NCBI GenBank assembly: GCA_037133495.1
Contig: JBAXOA010000080.1
Coordinates: 1 to 20,158, forward strand
DNA from: JAAFHB01 sp037133495
GTDB taxonomy: Bacteria; Bacteroidota; Bacteroidia; Bacteroidales; Prolixibacteraceae
Direction of reading: 5' to 3'
Length of the DNA: 20,158 bases
Under the pieces are notes generated by a model. The model searched no databases and was not told the DNA's origin. It was given only the letters and a program-made list of their open reading frames with translations. Position numbers and translations under genes: made by a program. Position 1 is the first letter of the stretch. Each line of letters starts with the position of its first letter. This document shows, in pieces, positions 1-7,999 of this stretch.

Positions 1-100
1 CTCTTCACTCTTCACTCTTCACTCTTCACTCTTCACTCTTCACTCTTCACTCTTAACTCTTAACTTTCTTAACTCTTAACTCTTAACTCTTCACTTCTCA
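1..100. repeat. Heptamer tandem repeat (CTCTTCA / CTCTTAA)
   Basis: Seven perfect copies of CTCTTCA fill 1-49. They are followed by CTCTTAA units (50-63 and 73-86), one 9-base variant (64-72), and decaying CTCTTCA/CTTCTCA units to about 100. The array continues off the left edge. It lies directly beyond the stop codon of the minus-strand gene at 110-1891, so on that strand it reads as a TGAAGAG/TTAAGAG repeat in the 3' region. The two unit types sit in blocks, which suggests expansion by slippage or unequal exchange. No function can be assigned. Confidence 0.95.
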
Positions 101-109
101 CTTCTCCCC

Positions 110-1891
110 TTACTTCCTCCTCAAACATCTTACCCAATCAATTTCAAAGTGATGAGGCAATGATCCCCCGTTCAAAGGCTGGTGAAGGCTTCCTGTGAAA
201 TTAAGAAAAAGTTCTCCGATATTTGTGGGAATATGCTCGCGATGGACTTCCTGGTTATTGATCTTCCAAACCAATAGCTTACCAAAATATTCAAGTCTGA
301 AAATATGGAAATTACTGAAGTTTAATCCTTTAATCTGCACTAATTTTTTTGCGCCGTTTTTTTCCGGCTGATCAATTATCCCCAGACCGACCCGATTAGG
401 ACCGCTTCTGAAAACATCTATTTGTGGGAAAGGCTGACTTCCGGTTAGTGAGAAAGCACTGGTTAATCCTCCTTCAGCGCTGAATTTTACTTTGGCTTCA
501 ACAGCACCTTCAATGAATGAGAAGCCATTTCCCGTGTTTAAATGCCCGGAGCTATAATCGAAATTTCTGGGAATAAGCCCTACAGAAGGAACCCAAACTT
601 TCCCTTCCGATTTTTCAGCTTTTGTAATAATTGAGAGTACCTGATTCTTTATCTCAATGTTTTTCATCCCTTTATAGGCTTGCAATTCATCTGCCTGAGA
701 AAAACTATAGCCCGCCATTCTTGAGCCCCAGTAATTTTCGGGTTCCCAAAGGGTGTCGTTGAGTTGATGATGCGAAAAATTCTCATCCAGCATAACCTCC
801 CAATGCTCAAAAAATGCAAGTTCCGGGCGTTTTTTAAGCTGATGATAGGTAGTTATAATCTTACTTTTTCCCAATTCACTAAATTCTGCTTCCAGCTTAA
901 ATTCAGGAGTTGTCTCGTATCGCTTTTTATTCTTCAGAAATGCTTCATGAAGTTTAAATGCCTGATCTTCAGTCTGCAATCTCATATCTTTAAGGCGAAC
1001 TAACTCTTTCGATTTTTCAATCGTACGGTAATTAGTATAAATTGATGAATGAATGCATTTTAGATAAAACTGAATCTCGCTGTCCTTCGACAATCGTGTA
1101 AACTCACTAAACTCGGGATAGTCCGGAGAAGTCTCATAGCGATTTGGATTTTGAAGGTAGATTTCCTGCTCAAGAAATGACTGCTCCCCGATTTGCTGTT
1201 TTAACTTTTCAAGGCGTGCAGGAAGACCAATTTTCTCAACATCTTTAAGGTTTTTAAAGCTCCTGGAATTTAGGAACTGGTGATAATTTTTTACTTTCGG
1301 ATCTTTCTTGTATGCAGGGTCATTGATCATCTCTTTGCCGGTTGCCTGAAGGTCAAGAAATAAACGGTATTGATCGGAAACCAATGTGGCGTTGTAGCGT
1401 TTTAGCGGCGTACTCTTTTCTAAAGAATTGTACTCCTGTCTTTTGACATATTCGGGCGAACCTTTATAACGCAGTGATTCTACCATTCTTTTACGACGAA
1501 AGAATTCAGGAACTTCAATAATTTTTTTCAGCTCGAGATACCGTACAAGATCTGAACTAGCCAAAACATTATTAATCCTTTGGTAATCAGATGATTCTTT
1601 GAATTTGAAATAATTTTTTATCGGTTTTGATTTTTCAAGTCTCGACAATTCAGTAAGAAGTTGGTTTTCGCTGCTTCCGCTAAAATTCAGACTGATAATC
1701 ATGCGTTTTTTTGTCTGAAATTCACTGGATTCAACGATATGTTTTAGCTCCTCATAACGTGCTAATTCTTTAGAAGTTTCAATCAGATGTAACTCATTCC
1801 TCATTCCAAAAAGTTCAGTCCAGGCTTGATCTATCTTTTGGGCGGTGGGAATCAGTCCTAATAAATACCGTAACCGAAATGAAGTTGACAT
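110..1891 (-). CDS. Helical-repeat protein with GH16/lectin-like C-terminal domain
   Basis: A 593-residue protein with no clear signal peptide (the N-terminus is MSTSFRLRYLLGLIP). Residues about 39-367 are charged and probably helical, with degenerate repeats: residues about 39-100 and 110-170 align well, sharing the pattern S-x-(E/D)-L-x-RY-x-ELK, then KRM, then LEKS-x-(P)-(I/L)-K-x-Y. Two looser units follow. Residues about 368-593 resemble the jelly-roll fold of GH16 glucanases and concanavalin-like lectins: they open with LDENF, and the end matches the family's final strand (FEIDWVR). The GH16 catalytic signature ExDxxE is replaced by Q490-I-D492-V-F-R495, so hydrolase activity is unlikely; a binding role is an inference. 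It diverges from rsmF across a 183-bp gap. The start is ATG at 1889-1891. The fold assignment is moderate and the biological role is unknown. Confidence 0.7.
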   Translation of the reverse strand: MSTSFRLRYLLGLIPTAQKIDQAWTELFGMRNELHLIETSKELARYEELKHIVESSEFQTKKRMIISLNFSGSSENQLLTELSRLEKSKPIKNYFKFKESSDYQRINNVLASSDLVRYLELKKIIEVPEFFRRKRMVESLRYKGSPEYVKRQEYNSLEKSTPLKRYNATLVSDQYRLFLDLQATGKEMINDPAYKKDPKVKNYHQFLNSRSFKNLKDVEKIGLPARLEKLKQQIGEQSFLEQEIYLQNPNRYETSPDYPEFSEFTRLSKDSEIQFYLKCIHSSIYTNYRTIEKSKELVRLKDMRLQTEDQAFKLHEAFLKNKKRYETTPEFKLEAEFSELGKSKIITTYHQLKKRPELAFFEHWEVMLDENFSHHQLNDTLWEPENYWGSRMAGYSFSQADELQAYKGMKNIEIKNQVLSIITKAEKSEGKVWVPSVGLIPRNFDYSSGHLNTGNGFSFIEGAVEAKVKFSAEGGLTSAFSLTGSQPFPQIDVFRSGPNRVGLGIIDQPEKNGAKKLVQIKGLNFSNFHIFRLEYFGKLLVWKINNQEVHREHIPTNIGELFLNFTGSLHQPLNGGSLPHHFEIDWVRCLRRK

Positions 1892-2020
1892 GTTATTATA
1901 TTTTAAATCAGCAATATACGTGTATTACTGTTGAGTTGTAATACCATGGTAAAGCTAAAAAATTATTGAAATATTCATTGTTATAATCCCGGATATCTGG
2001 CAATATTTTTGATTTGAAGC

Positions 2021-2049
2021 TTGAATACAATTGAAAAGGGCTAAATTTG
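2021..2049 (+). promoter_or_regulatory. Bacteroidota-type promoter for the rsmF-like gene
   Basis: TAAATTTG at 2042-2049 matches the TAnnTTTG -7 consensus of Bacteroidota. A TTG at 2021-2023 lies 18 bases upstream, near the usual -33 distance. Transcription would start a few bases after 2049, about 20 bases before the ATG at 2075. Assigned by consensus match only. Confidence 0.55.
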
Positions 2050-2074
2050 AAGTTCAAACGGATAAAATAATAAG

Positions 2075-3472
2075 ATGGTTCTACCCCAAATATTTACCCT
2101 GAGAATGTCGAAAATACTCGGTCAGGAGTTTGACGAATTCATTCAGTCACTTGATAATGAGGTTTTAACATCGATAAGGATAAATCCTGCAAAGGTTAGC
2201 AGTCAATCAGCATTAACTCCGGTTAGCTATTGCGGCACCGGATATTTTCTTCCCCAAAGGCCACTTTTCACAATCGATCCGTTTATTCATTCTGGCGTTT
2301 ACTATGTTCAGGAGTCAAGTTCGATGTTTTTGGAGCAAGCTATTCTTCAGCTGGCTTTGAAACCGGGCATTAAAGTACTCGATTTATGCGCCTCTCCCGG
2401 TGGAAAATCAACGCATCTGGCCTCGTTGCTGCCAAAAGACAGCTTGCTTGTGAGTAATGATGTGATCAGGGCACGGGGACAAATTTTATCTGAAAATTTA
2501 AAAAAATGGGGAAATCCAAATGTCATAGTTACCAATAATGACCCGCGTGATTTTCAAAAGTTGCCTGGTTTTTTTGATGTGGTGTTGATCGATGCGCCCT
2601 GTTCGGGAGAAGGGCTTTTCAGACGCGATCCAACTGCTGTGAACGAGTGGTCGCCTGATAATGCACAGCTTTGTGCTCAGCGTCAGCAGCGGATACTTGC
2701 CGATGTCTGGCCCACATTACGCGAAGGCGGCCTGTTGATTTACAGTACCTGTACTTTTAATCCGGCCGAAAACGAAGAGAATGTTCAGTGGCTCAGCGAT
2801 TTTGCTGCTGTTGAACCCGTATCCCTGAAAATAGATGATCAGTGGGGAATCACCGTTACTGAAGCCGGACGCTTTCCATGTTATCGGTTTTATCCCCACA
2901 AAGTATCAGGGGAGGGATTTTTCATGGCTGTTGTCAGGAAAACAGGTGAAAACGATCAGCTTCAGCAGCGAAAAATGAAGGAAAATCCGCTTTTGTCATC
3001 TAAATCAGAGAAGGCCATGGCACAAACGATTATTTCTGATGAAGGTCTTGAAATACTTAGATTTGAAGATTCTTTGCTCGCCTTTCCCTCACATCAGGTG
3101 ACCGATTTATTACAAATTAAGAATAATCTGCGGATATTTCATGCAGGGGTAAAAATGGGCGAGATCAAGCAGAAGGATTTTCTTCCGGCTCATGAACTGG
3201 CTTTGTCAACAATCCTTGACCGGTCCGCTTTTCCCGAAATTAAATTGACCATTGAAGAGGCCATCACTTATTTAAAACGCGATGATATTGCTCCACCGGC
3301 ATCCGAACGGGGTTGGAACCTGGTCACTTACAGGAATATTCCATTAGGTTGGGTGAAAAATTTGGGTAATCGTTTTAACAGCGCCTTTCCCAAAGAGTGG
3401 CGGATCAGGATGTCGGTTTCCGAATTTCGGGACGAAAGGCTGACAGCCGAAATGGCAAAGTTTCCCCTTTAA
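2075..3472 (+). CDS. rsmF: RsmF-like rRNA cytosine-C5 methyltransferase (NOL1/NOP2/Sun family)
   Basis: This 465-residue protein would transfer a methyl group from S-adenosylmethionine to carbon 5 of a cytosine in rRNA (or tRNA), acting in the cytoplasm. The SAM-binding loop is VLDLCASPGGKSTHLA at residues 101-116. Motif IV is DAPCSGEG (D173, C176), and motif VI is YSTCTF with C226. The paired cysteines are the catalytic and release residues of the m5C RNA methyltransferase family. The N-terminus (MVLPQIFTLRMSKILGQEFDEF) matches the usual RsmF opening, which supports the ATG at 2075 rather than Met11. The C-terminal ~170 residues fit the RsmF/YebU-type extension with a PUA-like RNA-binding fold, found in Bacteroidota homologues. 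The gene is monocistronic and its end is only 10 bases from the convergent transporter gene. Exact target base is not readable from sequence. Confidence 0.9.
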   Translation: MVLPQIFTLRMSKILGQEFDEFIQSLDNEVLTSIRINPAKVSSQSALTPVSYCGTGYFLPQRPLFTIDPFIHSGVYYVQESSSMFLEQAILQLALKPGIKVLDLCASPGGKSTHLASLLPKDSLLVSNDVIRARGQILSENLKKWGNPNVIVTNNDPRDFQKLPGFFDVVLIDAPCSGEGLFRRDPTAVNEWSPDNAQLCAQRQQRILADVWPTLREGGLLIYSTCTFNPAENEENVQWLSDFAAVEPVSLKIDDQWGITVTEAGRFPCYRFYPHKVSGEGFFMAVVRKTGENDQLQQRKMKENPLLSSKSEKAMAQTIISDEGLEILRFEDSLLAFPSHQVTDLLQIKNNLRIFHAGVKMGEIKQKDFLPAHELALSTILDRSAFPEIKLTIEEAITYLKRDDIAPPASERGWNLVTYRNIPLGWVKNLGNRFNSAFPKEWRIRMSVSEFRDERLTAEMAKFPL

Positions 3473-3482
3473 TTGCTTTTTG

Positions 3483-4400
3483 CTAATTCAGAACGCTGGT
3501 ATTGTTTTTTCGATTGAGCCTGTATTGTCCTAATCCAATAATGACCACACCAATCATGGCAATTATTCCGCCTCCAATTTGGTGAGGCAGCGGAAGGGTG
3601 CCAAAATAAAAATAGGCAACGGGAATAATCATTAACCCTTTCGTTGATTGGATAATTGTTCCCCGCGATGCTTCAATATACTGGTAAGCCTTGTAGACCA
3701 GTAATATAGCCAGTACAGGATCAAGAATCGCAGCCAATATGGTATTGCTTAGCGCTTTTGTGGAAATGACAATTGGTGTCCCGGCAATGATCACCCAACA
3801 GGTAAAGAAGATCAAAAGCCAAAAAGTGCGGTTAAAACTAAGAATTTCGGGGCTAAAATTATTGACCTTGGCACGTACGATTACTGTGGCAGAGGCAGCA
3901 CCCAGACAATTTATTACCACAAGACCTACACCGGGAATAAAGAAATTCTTCAGATTAATGTTTCCTGAATAACTGGTTAGTAATGCTCCGGCAAACACTA
4001 TAAATATACCAACGGTTTCAATAGGCGAGAAGCGTTCTCTTAAGAAGGTAATACCCAATATTGTGGTGAAAAGAGGAAAGAGATTTCCGAGAAATCCCGC
4101 TACTGCAGGTTCTGAAATGGCATTTACGGATGCATAAAAAGTGAAGACAGTAAAGATTTCAATTGCTCCCAGGGTAGGAAATATCCACCACTGCGCCCTT
4201 GGAACAGCCGAAAGCTTTGCAAAGCCACCTTTTGCCGCAAGGATGATTAAATTGATTCCGAATCCAAATGAGCACATCAAAAATAAAAACAGCGGCAGCG
4301 ATATCTCATTTAAAGCAGCTTTACTAAAAACATACACATTGCTAAAAGCGATGGTGGCCAGTATGGTGTAGAAATATCCTTTTACAATCTTTTTATGCAC
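3483..4400 (-). CDS. EamA/DMT-family membrane transporter, GTG start
   Basis: A 305-residue, strongly hydrophobic inner-membrane protein with the two-fold EamA layout: half one spans residues about 8-145 and half two about 152-292, for roughly ten transmembrane segments. The first half ends with the typical P-x2-LFPLFTTILGITFLRERFSP...G...AGALL pattern (about residues 98-141, with Glu122 in the RER turn). The C-terminus is short and basic. Members of this family export amino acids, nucleotides or other metabolites, but the substrate here cannot be told. The start codon is GTG at 4398-4400 (CAC on the + strand); the frame is open about 75 bases further upstream without any ATG, and no internal Met occurs before residue 42, so GTG is the best start. 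It converges on the rsmF-like gene with only 10 bases between stop codons. Confidence 0.88.
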   Translation of the reverse strand: MHKKIVKGYFYTILATIAFSNVYVFSKAALNEISLPLFLFLMCSFGFGINLIILAAKGGFAKLSAVPRAQWWIFPTLGAIEIFTVFTFYASVNAISEPAVAGFLGNLFPLFTTILGITFLRERFSPIETVGIFIVFAGALLTSYSGNINLKNFFIPGVGLVVINCLGAASATVIVRAKVNNFSPEILSFNRTFWLLIFFTCWVIIAGTPIVISTKALSNTILAAILDPVLAILLVYKAYQYIEASRGTIIQSTKGLMIIPVAYFYFGTLPLPHQIGGGIIAMIGVVIIGLGQYRLNRKNNTSVLN

Positions 4401-4618
4401 TGAAAATTTATTAAAGCATTGAAATTCTGTGAAATAATAAAACTGTGGCTCTTATTATTTCAGGCGGCTAAATTAGTAATCATTTATACAAGATGGAATT
4501 TTTATTTAACGATGATGTAAATAAAATACTATTTTTACGCTTGACCTTAATGTTTATGAATGCAATTGATATGCTCAAGGGGATTCTAAAAGACACTTAA
4601 TAAGAATAAACTATACAA

Positions 4619-6109
4619 ATGAAACTATCTGTTCTCGATCTGCTGGTATTTATTGTACTCACTTTGGGAAGTGTCCTTTTTGGTGCCAGTTTTTTCTTTA
4701 AAAACAAGACCTCCTCACAGTTTACTTCAGGAGGTGGTAAAATACCGGGTTGGGTAGTCGGATTTTCATTATTTGCGGCTTTTTTAAGCAGCATAAGTTT
4801 TTTAGGCCTTCCGGGCAAAGCCTACACGTCGAACTGGAATGCATTTGCCTTTAGTCTTTCCATTCCGCTCGCCGCAATTTTTTCTGTCAGGTTTTTTGTG
4901 CCTCTTTATCGTGGACTGGGCAGTATTTCGGCCTATCATTACCTGGAAGTCCGTTTTGGCGTCTGGGCAAGTATTTATGCATCGATTTGCTATATATTAA
5001 CAAAGATTATGCATATGGGAGCCATTCTGTTATTGCTCTCATTACCCTTAAATGCTTTATTTGGCTGGAACATACAAACAATAATTATTGTTACCGGAAT
5101 AACTGTAACTCTTTATTCGATGCTTGGAGGTATTCAGGCTGTGATATATACGGATGCCATTCAAGGAATGATACTTATGGTTGGTGCAGTAGTTGGTGCT
5201 TTAATACTGACTTTTTCAATGCCTGAAGGCCCGAATCAGATTTTTGAAATTGCTGCTGCTAACCATAAATTCAGTTTGGGTAGTTTTGGTTCCAGTCTGA
5301 AGGATTCCACATTCTGGGTCGTTCTTATGTATGGGTTTTTTATGAACCTCCAGAATTTTGGTATCGATCAAAATAATGTACAGCGCTATATGACAACCAG
5401 TTCTGAAAAAGAAGCAAAATCTTCGGCCTTATTTGGTTATCTCTTGTATATTCCATTATCGATGATTCTTTTCTACATCGGAACAGCACTCTTCGCCTAT
5501 TACACAGCTCAGCCAGACCTGTTACCTGCTGAACTTAAAGTTTCTGGAGCCGGAGATAAAATCTTTCCCTATTTTATTGCTACCGCACTTCCGAATGGTA
5601 TTAAAGGACTTTTAATCGCCTCCATTTTTGCAGCGGGAATGAGCAATGTTTCTGCCAACATAAATGGAACTGCCACGATTATCCTATCCGACTATTACAA
5701 AAGATTCTTCAATAAACAGGCAGATGAAAAAACGGCCATGAAGGTTCTTTATGGTTCTTCATTGATCGTTGGTACATTGGGTGTGATTATTGCCTTATCC
5801 CTTGTCGGTGTTAAAAGTGTATTGGATGCGTGGTGGATGCTGGCTTCCATCTTTAGCGGCGGAATGCTTGGATTATTTCTTCTTGGATACCTCTCAAAGA
5901 ACGCACGCAATACAGATGCAATTATTGGCGCGATTGTAGGCGTATTGATTATCATCTGGATGAGCTTATCGCCTCTTTATTTCACCGAAGGGAGATTGCT
6001 GGCTTTCAGGAGTCCGTTTCACGAAGATCTGACAGTCGTGTTTGGTACACTTGCAATTACCCTTGTAGGATTTCTTTTAGCCAGCTTATTTGCCAAAAAG
6101 TTATCCTAA
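4619..6109 (+). CDS. Sodium:solute symporter (SSS family)
   Basis: A 496-residue polytopic membrane protein, probably with 13 transmembrane segments, the usual size and topology of the SSS/SLC5 family. It would import a solute coupled to Na+ entry. Diagnostic stretches are GGGKIPGWVVGFSLFAAFLSS near residues 38-58, the loop YSMLGGIQAVIYTDAIQG at 166-183, and AAGMSNVSANINGTATIILS from about residue 338, which corresponds to the helix carrying part of the Na+ site. The substrate (sugar, sialic acid, amino acid or other) is not determinable, and no catabolic genes sit beside it. It starts at ATG 4619 after a 218-bp AT-rich gap and appears to be a single-gene unit ending at a probable terminator (6175-6210). 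An SD-like sequence is not obvious, as is common in Bacteroidota. Confidence 0.92.
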   Translation: MKLSVLDLLVFIVLTLGSVLFGASFFFKNKTSSQFTSGGGKIPGWVVGFSLFAAFLSSISFLGLPGKAYTSNWNAFAFSLSIPLAAIFSVRFFVPLYRGLGSISAYHYLEVRFGVWASIYASICYILTKIMHMGAILLLLSLPLNALFGWNIQTIIIVTGITVTLYSMLGGIQAVIYTDAIQGMILMVGAVVGALILTFSMPEGPNQIFEIAAANHKFSLGSFGSSLKDSTFWVVLMYGFFMNLQNFGIDQNNVQRYMTTSSEKEAKSSALFGYLLYIPLSMILFYIGTALFAYYTAQPDLLPAELKVSGAGDKIFPYFIATALPNGIKGLLIASIFAAGMSNVSANINGTATIILSDYYKRFFNKQADEKTAMKVLYGSSLIVGTLGVIIALSLVGVKSVLDAWWMLASIFSGGMLGLFLLGYLSKNARNTDAIIGAIVGVLIIIWMSLSPLYFTEGRLLAFRSPFHEDLTVVFGTLAITLVGFLLASLFAKKLS

Positions 6110-6174
6110 AATGTTCAGAGGACTTTGAGAGTGGTTAGAACTATTTTCACTAAAACAACCCCGATATTCGGGTG

Positions 6175-6210
6175 ATGCCAACCCCCGGCAATCAAATAAT
6201 TGGCATTTTT
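6175..6210 (+). terminator. Probable intrinsic terminator after the symporter gene
   Basis: ATGCCAA (6175-6181) pairs with TTGGCAT (6200-6206) across an 18-base loop and runs straight into a T tract (TTTTT, 6206-6210). Just upstream, CCCGA-TAT-TCGGG (6160-6172) forms a second compact hairpin without a T run. Position 65-100 bases after the symporter stop codon fits transcription termination. The long loop lowers confidence. Confidence 0.5.
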
Positions 6211-6541
6211 ATTCCCGCCCCTGCGCAGTTTTTTTTCTTCCCTTTTCCTGGCATAATTTCTGCCAAACACACACTTATTCCCTAAACCCCTGCACTTATC
6301 CGTATTTCACCTACATCCTCTGTTTTTCAGTCCATTAGAATCATTCCAAATAACTCAGCCCAAACAAAGTAGTTTACATAACTGATTAAGTGTATTAATT
6401 TTATGATTATCTTTAATAGTAAATATGACTGAAATAAACGCAACCAAGTGACTTTACTGATCAGATTTGGCAAGTAAACACAACTCGTTGCGTTTAGTGT
6501 GGTGTTGAACTGTAGCAGAAGACACAACGACAACGGACAGA
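6211..6541. other. Intergenic region upstream of the EEP-family gene
   Basis: No credible gene is seen. From about 6211 to 6345 the + strand is strikingly pyrimidine-rich, with long C/T runs and few G. TGGCA (6249-6253) and TGCCA (6261-6265) form a small inverted repeat. The palindrome CAACTCGTTG lies at 6481-6490. The motif ACACAACGA at 6522-6530 recurs at 7392-7400, beyond the EEP gene. The last 50 bases before the ATG are rich in GTTG/CAAC elements. Confidence 0.6.
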
Positions 6542-7252
6542 ATGAAAATAATAACCTGGAATTGTAATATGGCTTTTCGAAAGAAAGCAGATTTTATTTT
6601 GGCCGAACAACCGGATATTCTGATAGTGCCTGAATGTGAAAATAAAGAACGTCTGGATTTTGGTTTTTACACCAAACAACCAACTGACATTTTTTGGTAT
6701 GGAGATCTTCCAACAAAAGGGATCGGCGTTTTTACATATGGTGATTTCAAGATTAAGTTACTTGACATCCATAATCTCGATTTTAAATATGTTTTACCTC
6801 TATCGGTATATAATGATAAAATCAATTTAACAGTATTTGCAGTTTGGACTCAAAAGCCAGTAAATAATGATAATTATACGGAACAGATATGGAATGCTGT
6901 CCATTATTATTCTGATTTATTAGATGGAGAGAATATCATTATTGCCGGTGATTTTAATACGAATACCATTTTTGACAAATCAAATAGAATAGCAAATCAC
7001 TCCAACCTGGTTGACTTTTTAAAAAGCAAAAACATTTTAAGTACCTATCACCATTTCCACAATCAAATCCAGGGTCAGGAAAAGGACAGTACACTTTTTA
7101 TGCAGCGAAAGAAGGATCGTCCTTTTCATATTGATTTTTGCTTTGCCTCTATTAATCTGATTGACAAATTAATAAATGTCGAGGTTGGAAAATATGAAGA
7201 TTGGACAAAGTATAGTGACCATAAACCATTAATTGTAACGCTCGACTTATGA
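6542..7252 (+). CDS. Endonuclease/exonuclease/phosphatase (EEP) superfamily protein
   Basis: A 236-residue protein with the ordered motifs of the DNase I/ExoIII/inositol-phosphatase fold: TWNCN at residues 5-9, metal-binding Glu31 in IVPECE, AGDFNTN with D137 and N139, HIDF with D198, and the terminal SDHKPL with D226 and H227. All metal and catalytic positions appear present, so it should be an active Mg2+-dependent phosphoesterase; DNA, RNA or a small phosphate ester could be the substrate. No signal peptide is visible, which suggests cytoplasmic action. It stands alone, with non-coding DNA of 432 bp before and 747 bp after it. Short repeated motifs at both flanks suggest a single-gene cassette. 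It is on the same strand as the cas operon but is not obviously part of it. Confidence 0.85.
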   Translation: MKIITWNCNMAFRKKADFILAEQPDILIVPECENKERLDFGFYTKQPTDIFWYGDLPTKGIGVFTYGDFKIKLLDIHNLDFKYVLPLSVYNDKINLTVFAVWTQKPVNNDNYTEQIWNAVHYYSDLLDGENIIIAGDFNTNTIFDKSNRIANHSNLVDFLKSKNILSTYHHFHNQIQGQEKDSTLFMQRKKDRPFHIDFCFASINLIDKLINVEVGKYEDWTKYSDHKPLIVTLDL

Positions 7253-7999
7253 CCGAAGAAAGAACAACAGCTTGTAAAAGCACCTAACCAAAAGACAGGG
7301 TTTCGTGTTCCAAAGACAGTTTTGTGGTTAATCAAGCATTAGTTTTTCAAATCAAGTTTTGTGGTAAGAGTCCCGCCCTTTGGGTACAATAACACAACGA
7401 TTGACCCCGGAGAGGAGACTTAGGAGTTTTCAAGGCCTATGCTTAAACAATACCTTTCCATTTAATGACCCCACCGCATATTCCTTCGTTTGTCAAAATT
7501 CAAAAAACTGCTGAATAACATTTTAATAAGTTTATTTTTAAATAATTATGAAGTTTATTTTAGTTATATTTAACTAATAAATTGCATCAGTTACCTAAAT
7601 GAGACTTTTTATTTTTTTTACCTAAATGCTTAACCATGAAACTCAAATCTGCCATCTCTTCTGCTTTCTTATCGGGCATCTATTGTACTTAATCTTCTTT
7701 TACTAAAAAGAGGACACTGTTAACCCTTTTCAACCCTCGGGTTCCAAAGCAGAAGTTGATAGTGAATTTATATTCAGATGTCATTCCTCTCATGTTATTA
7801 TCGAATTGTTCCTGAACTTAGGCAGCCTTGCTTGATTTCAAATAATTTGTCGGATAATATTTGTGACATTCATTCCACGGGTCTTTAGTGTCCGTCATAA
7901 TTACAAAAGCAGCTTTGCTGCACCGGCATTCGACGGTTATTATTTGTACAAGAACCGAGATATAATAATAACAAAACTTATATTTTATTCGCTCGACCT
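7253..7999. other. 747-bp region without a convincing gene, upstream of the cas operon
   Basis: The first ~150 bases contain a duplicated motif GTTTTGTGGT (7319-7328 and 7356-7365) and the ACACAACGA copy at 7392-7400. Bases 7500-7625 are very AT-rich with a direct repeat TTACCTAAATG (7591-7601 and 7618-7628). On the minus strand a short open frame ends at 7818 and reads ...SKAAFVIMTDTKDPWNECHK... with a Met codon at 7896-7898; it could be the tail of a decayed gene, but I do not recognise it. A small hairpin GCAGC-TTT-GCTGC lies at 7909-7921. The cas operon promoter must be in this region or further upstream; I could not find a good TAnnTTTG box close to cas6. Confidence 0.5.

Noticed and set aside
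4597..4818. Minus-strand open frame of 73 codons overlapping the start of the symporter gene.
   Set aside because: It lies opposite a strongly supported membrane protein and has no family features of its own.
7636..7692. Short open frame MKLKSAISSAFLSGIYCT upstream of cas6.
   Set aside because: Only 18 codons with no ribosome-site or homology support; not distinguishable from chance.
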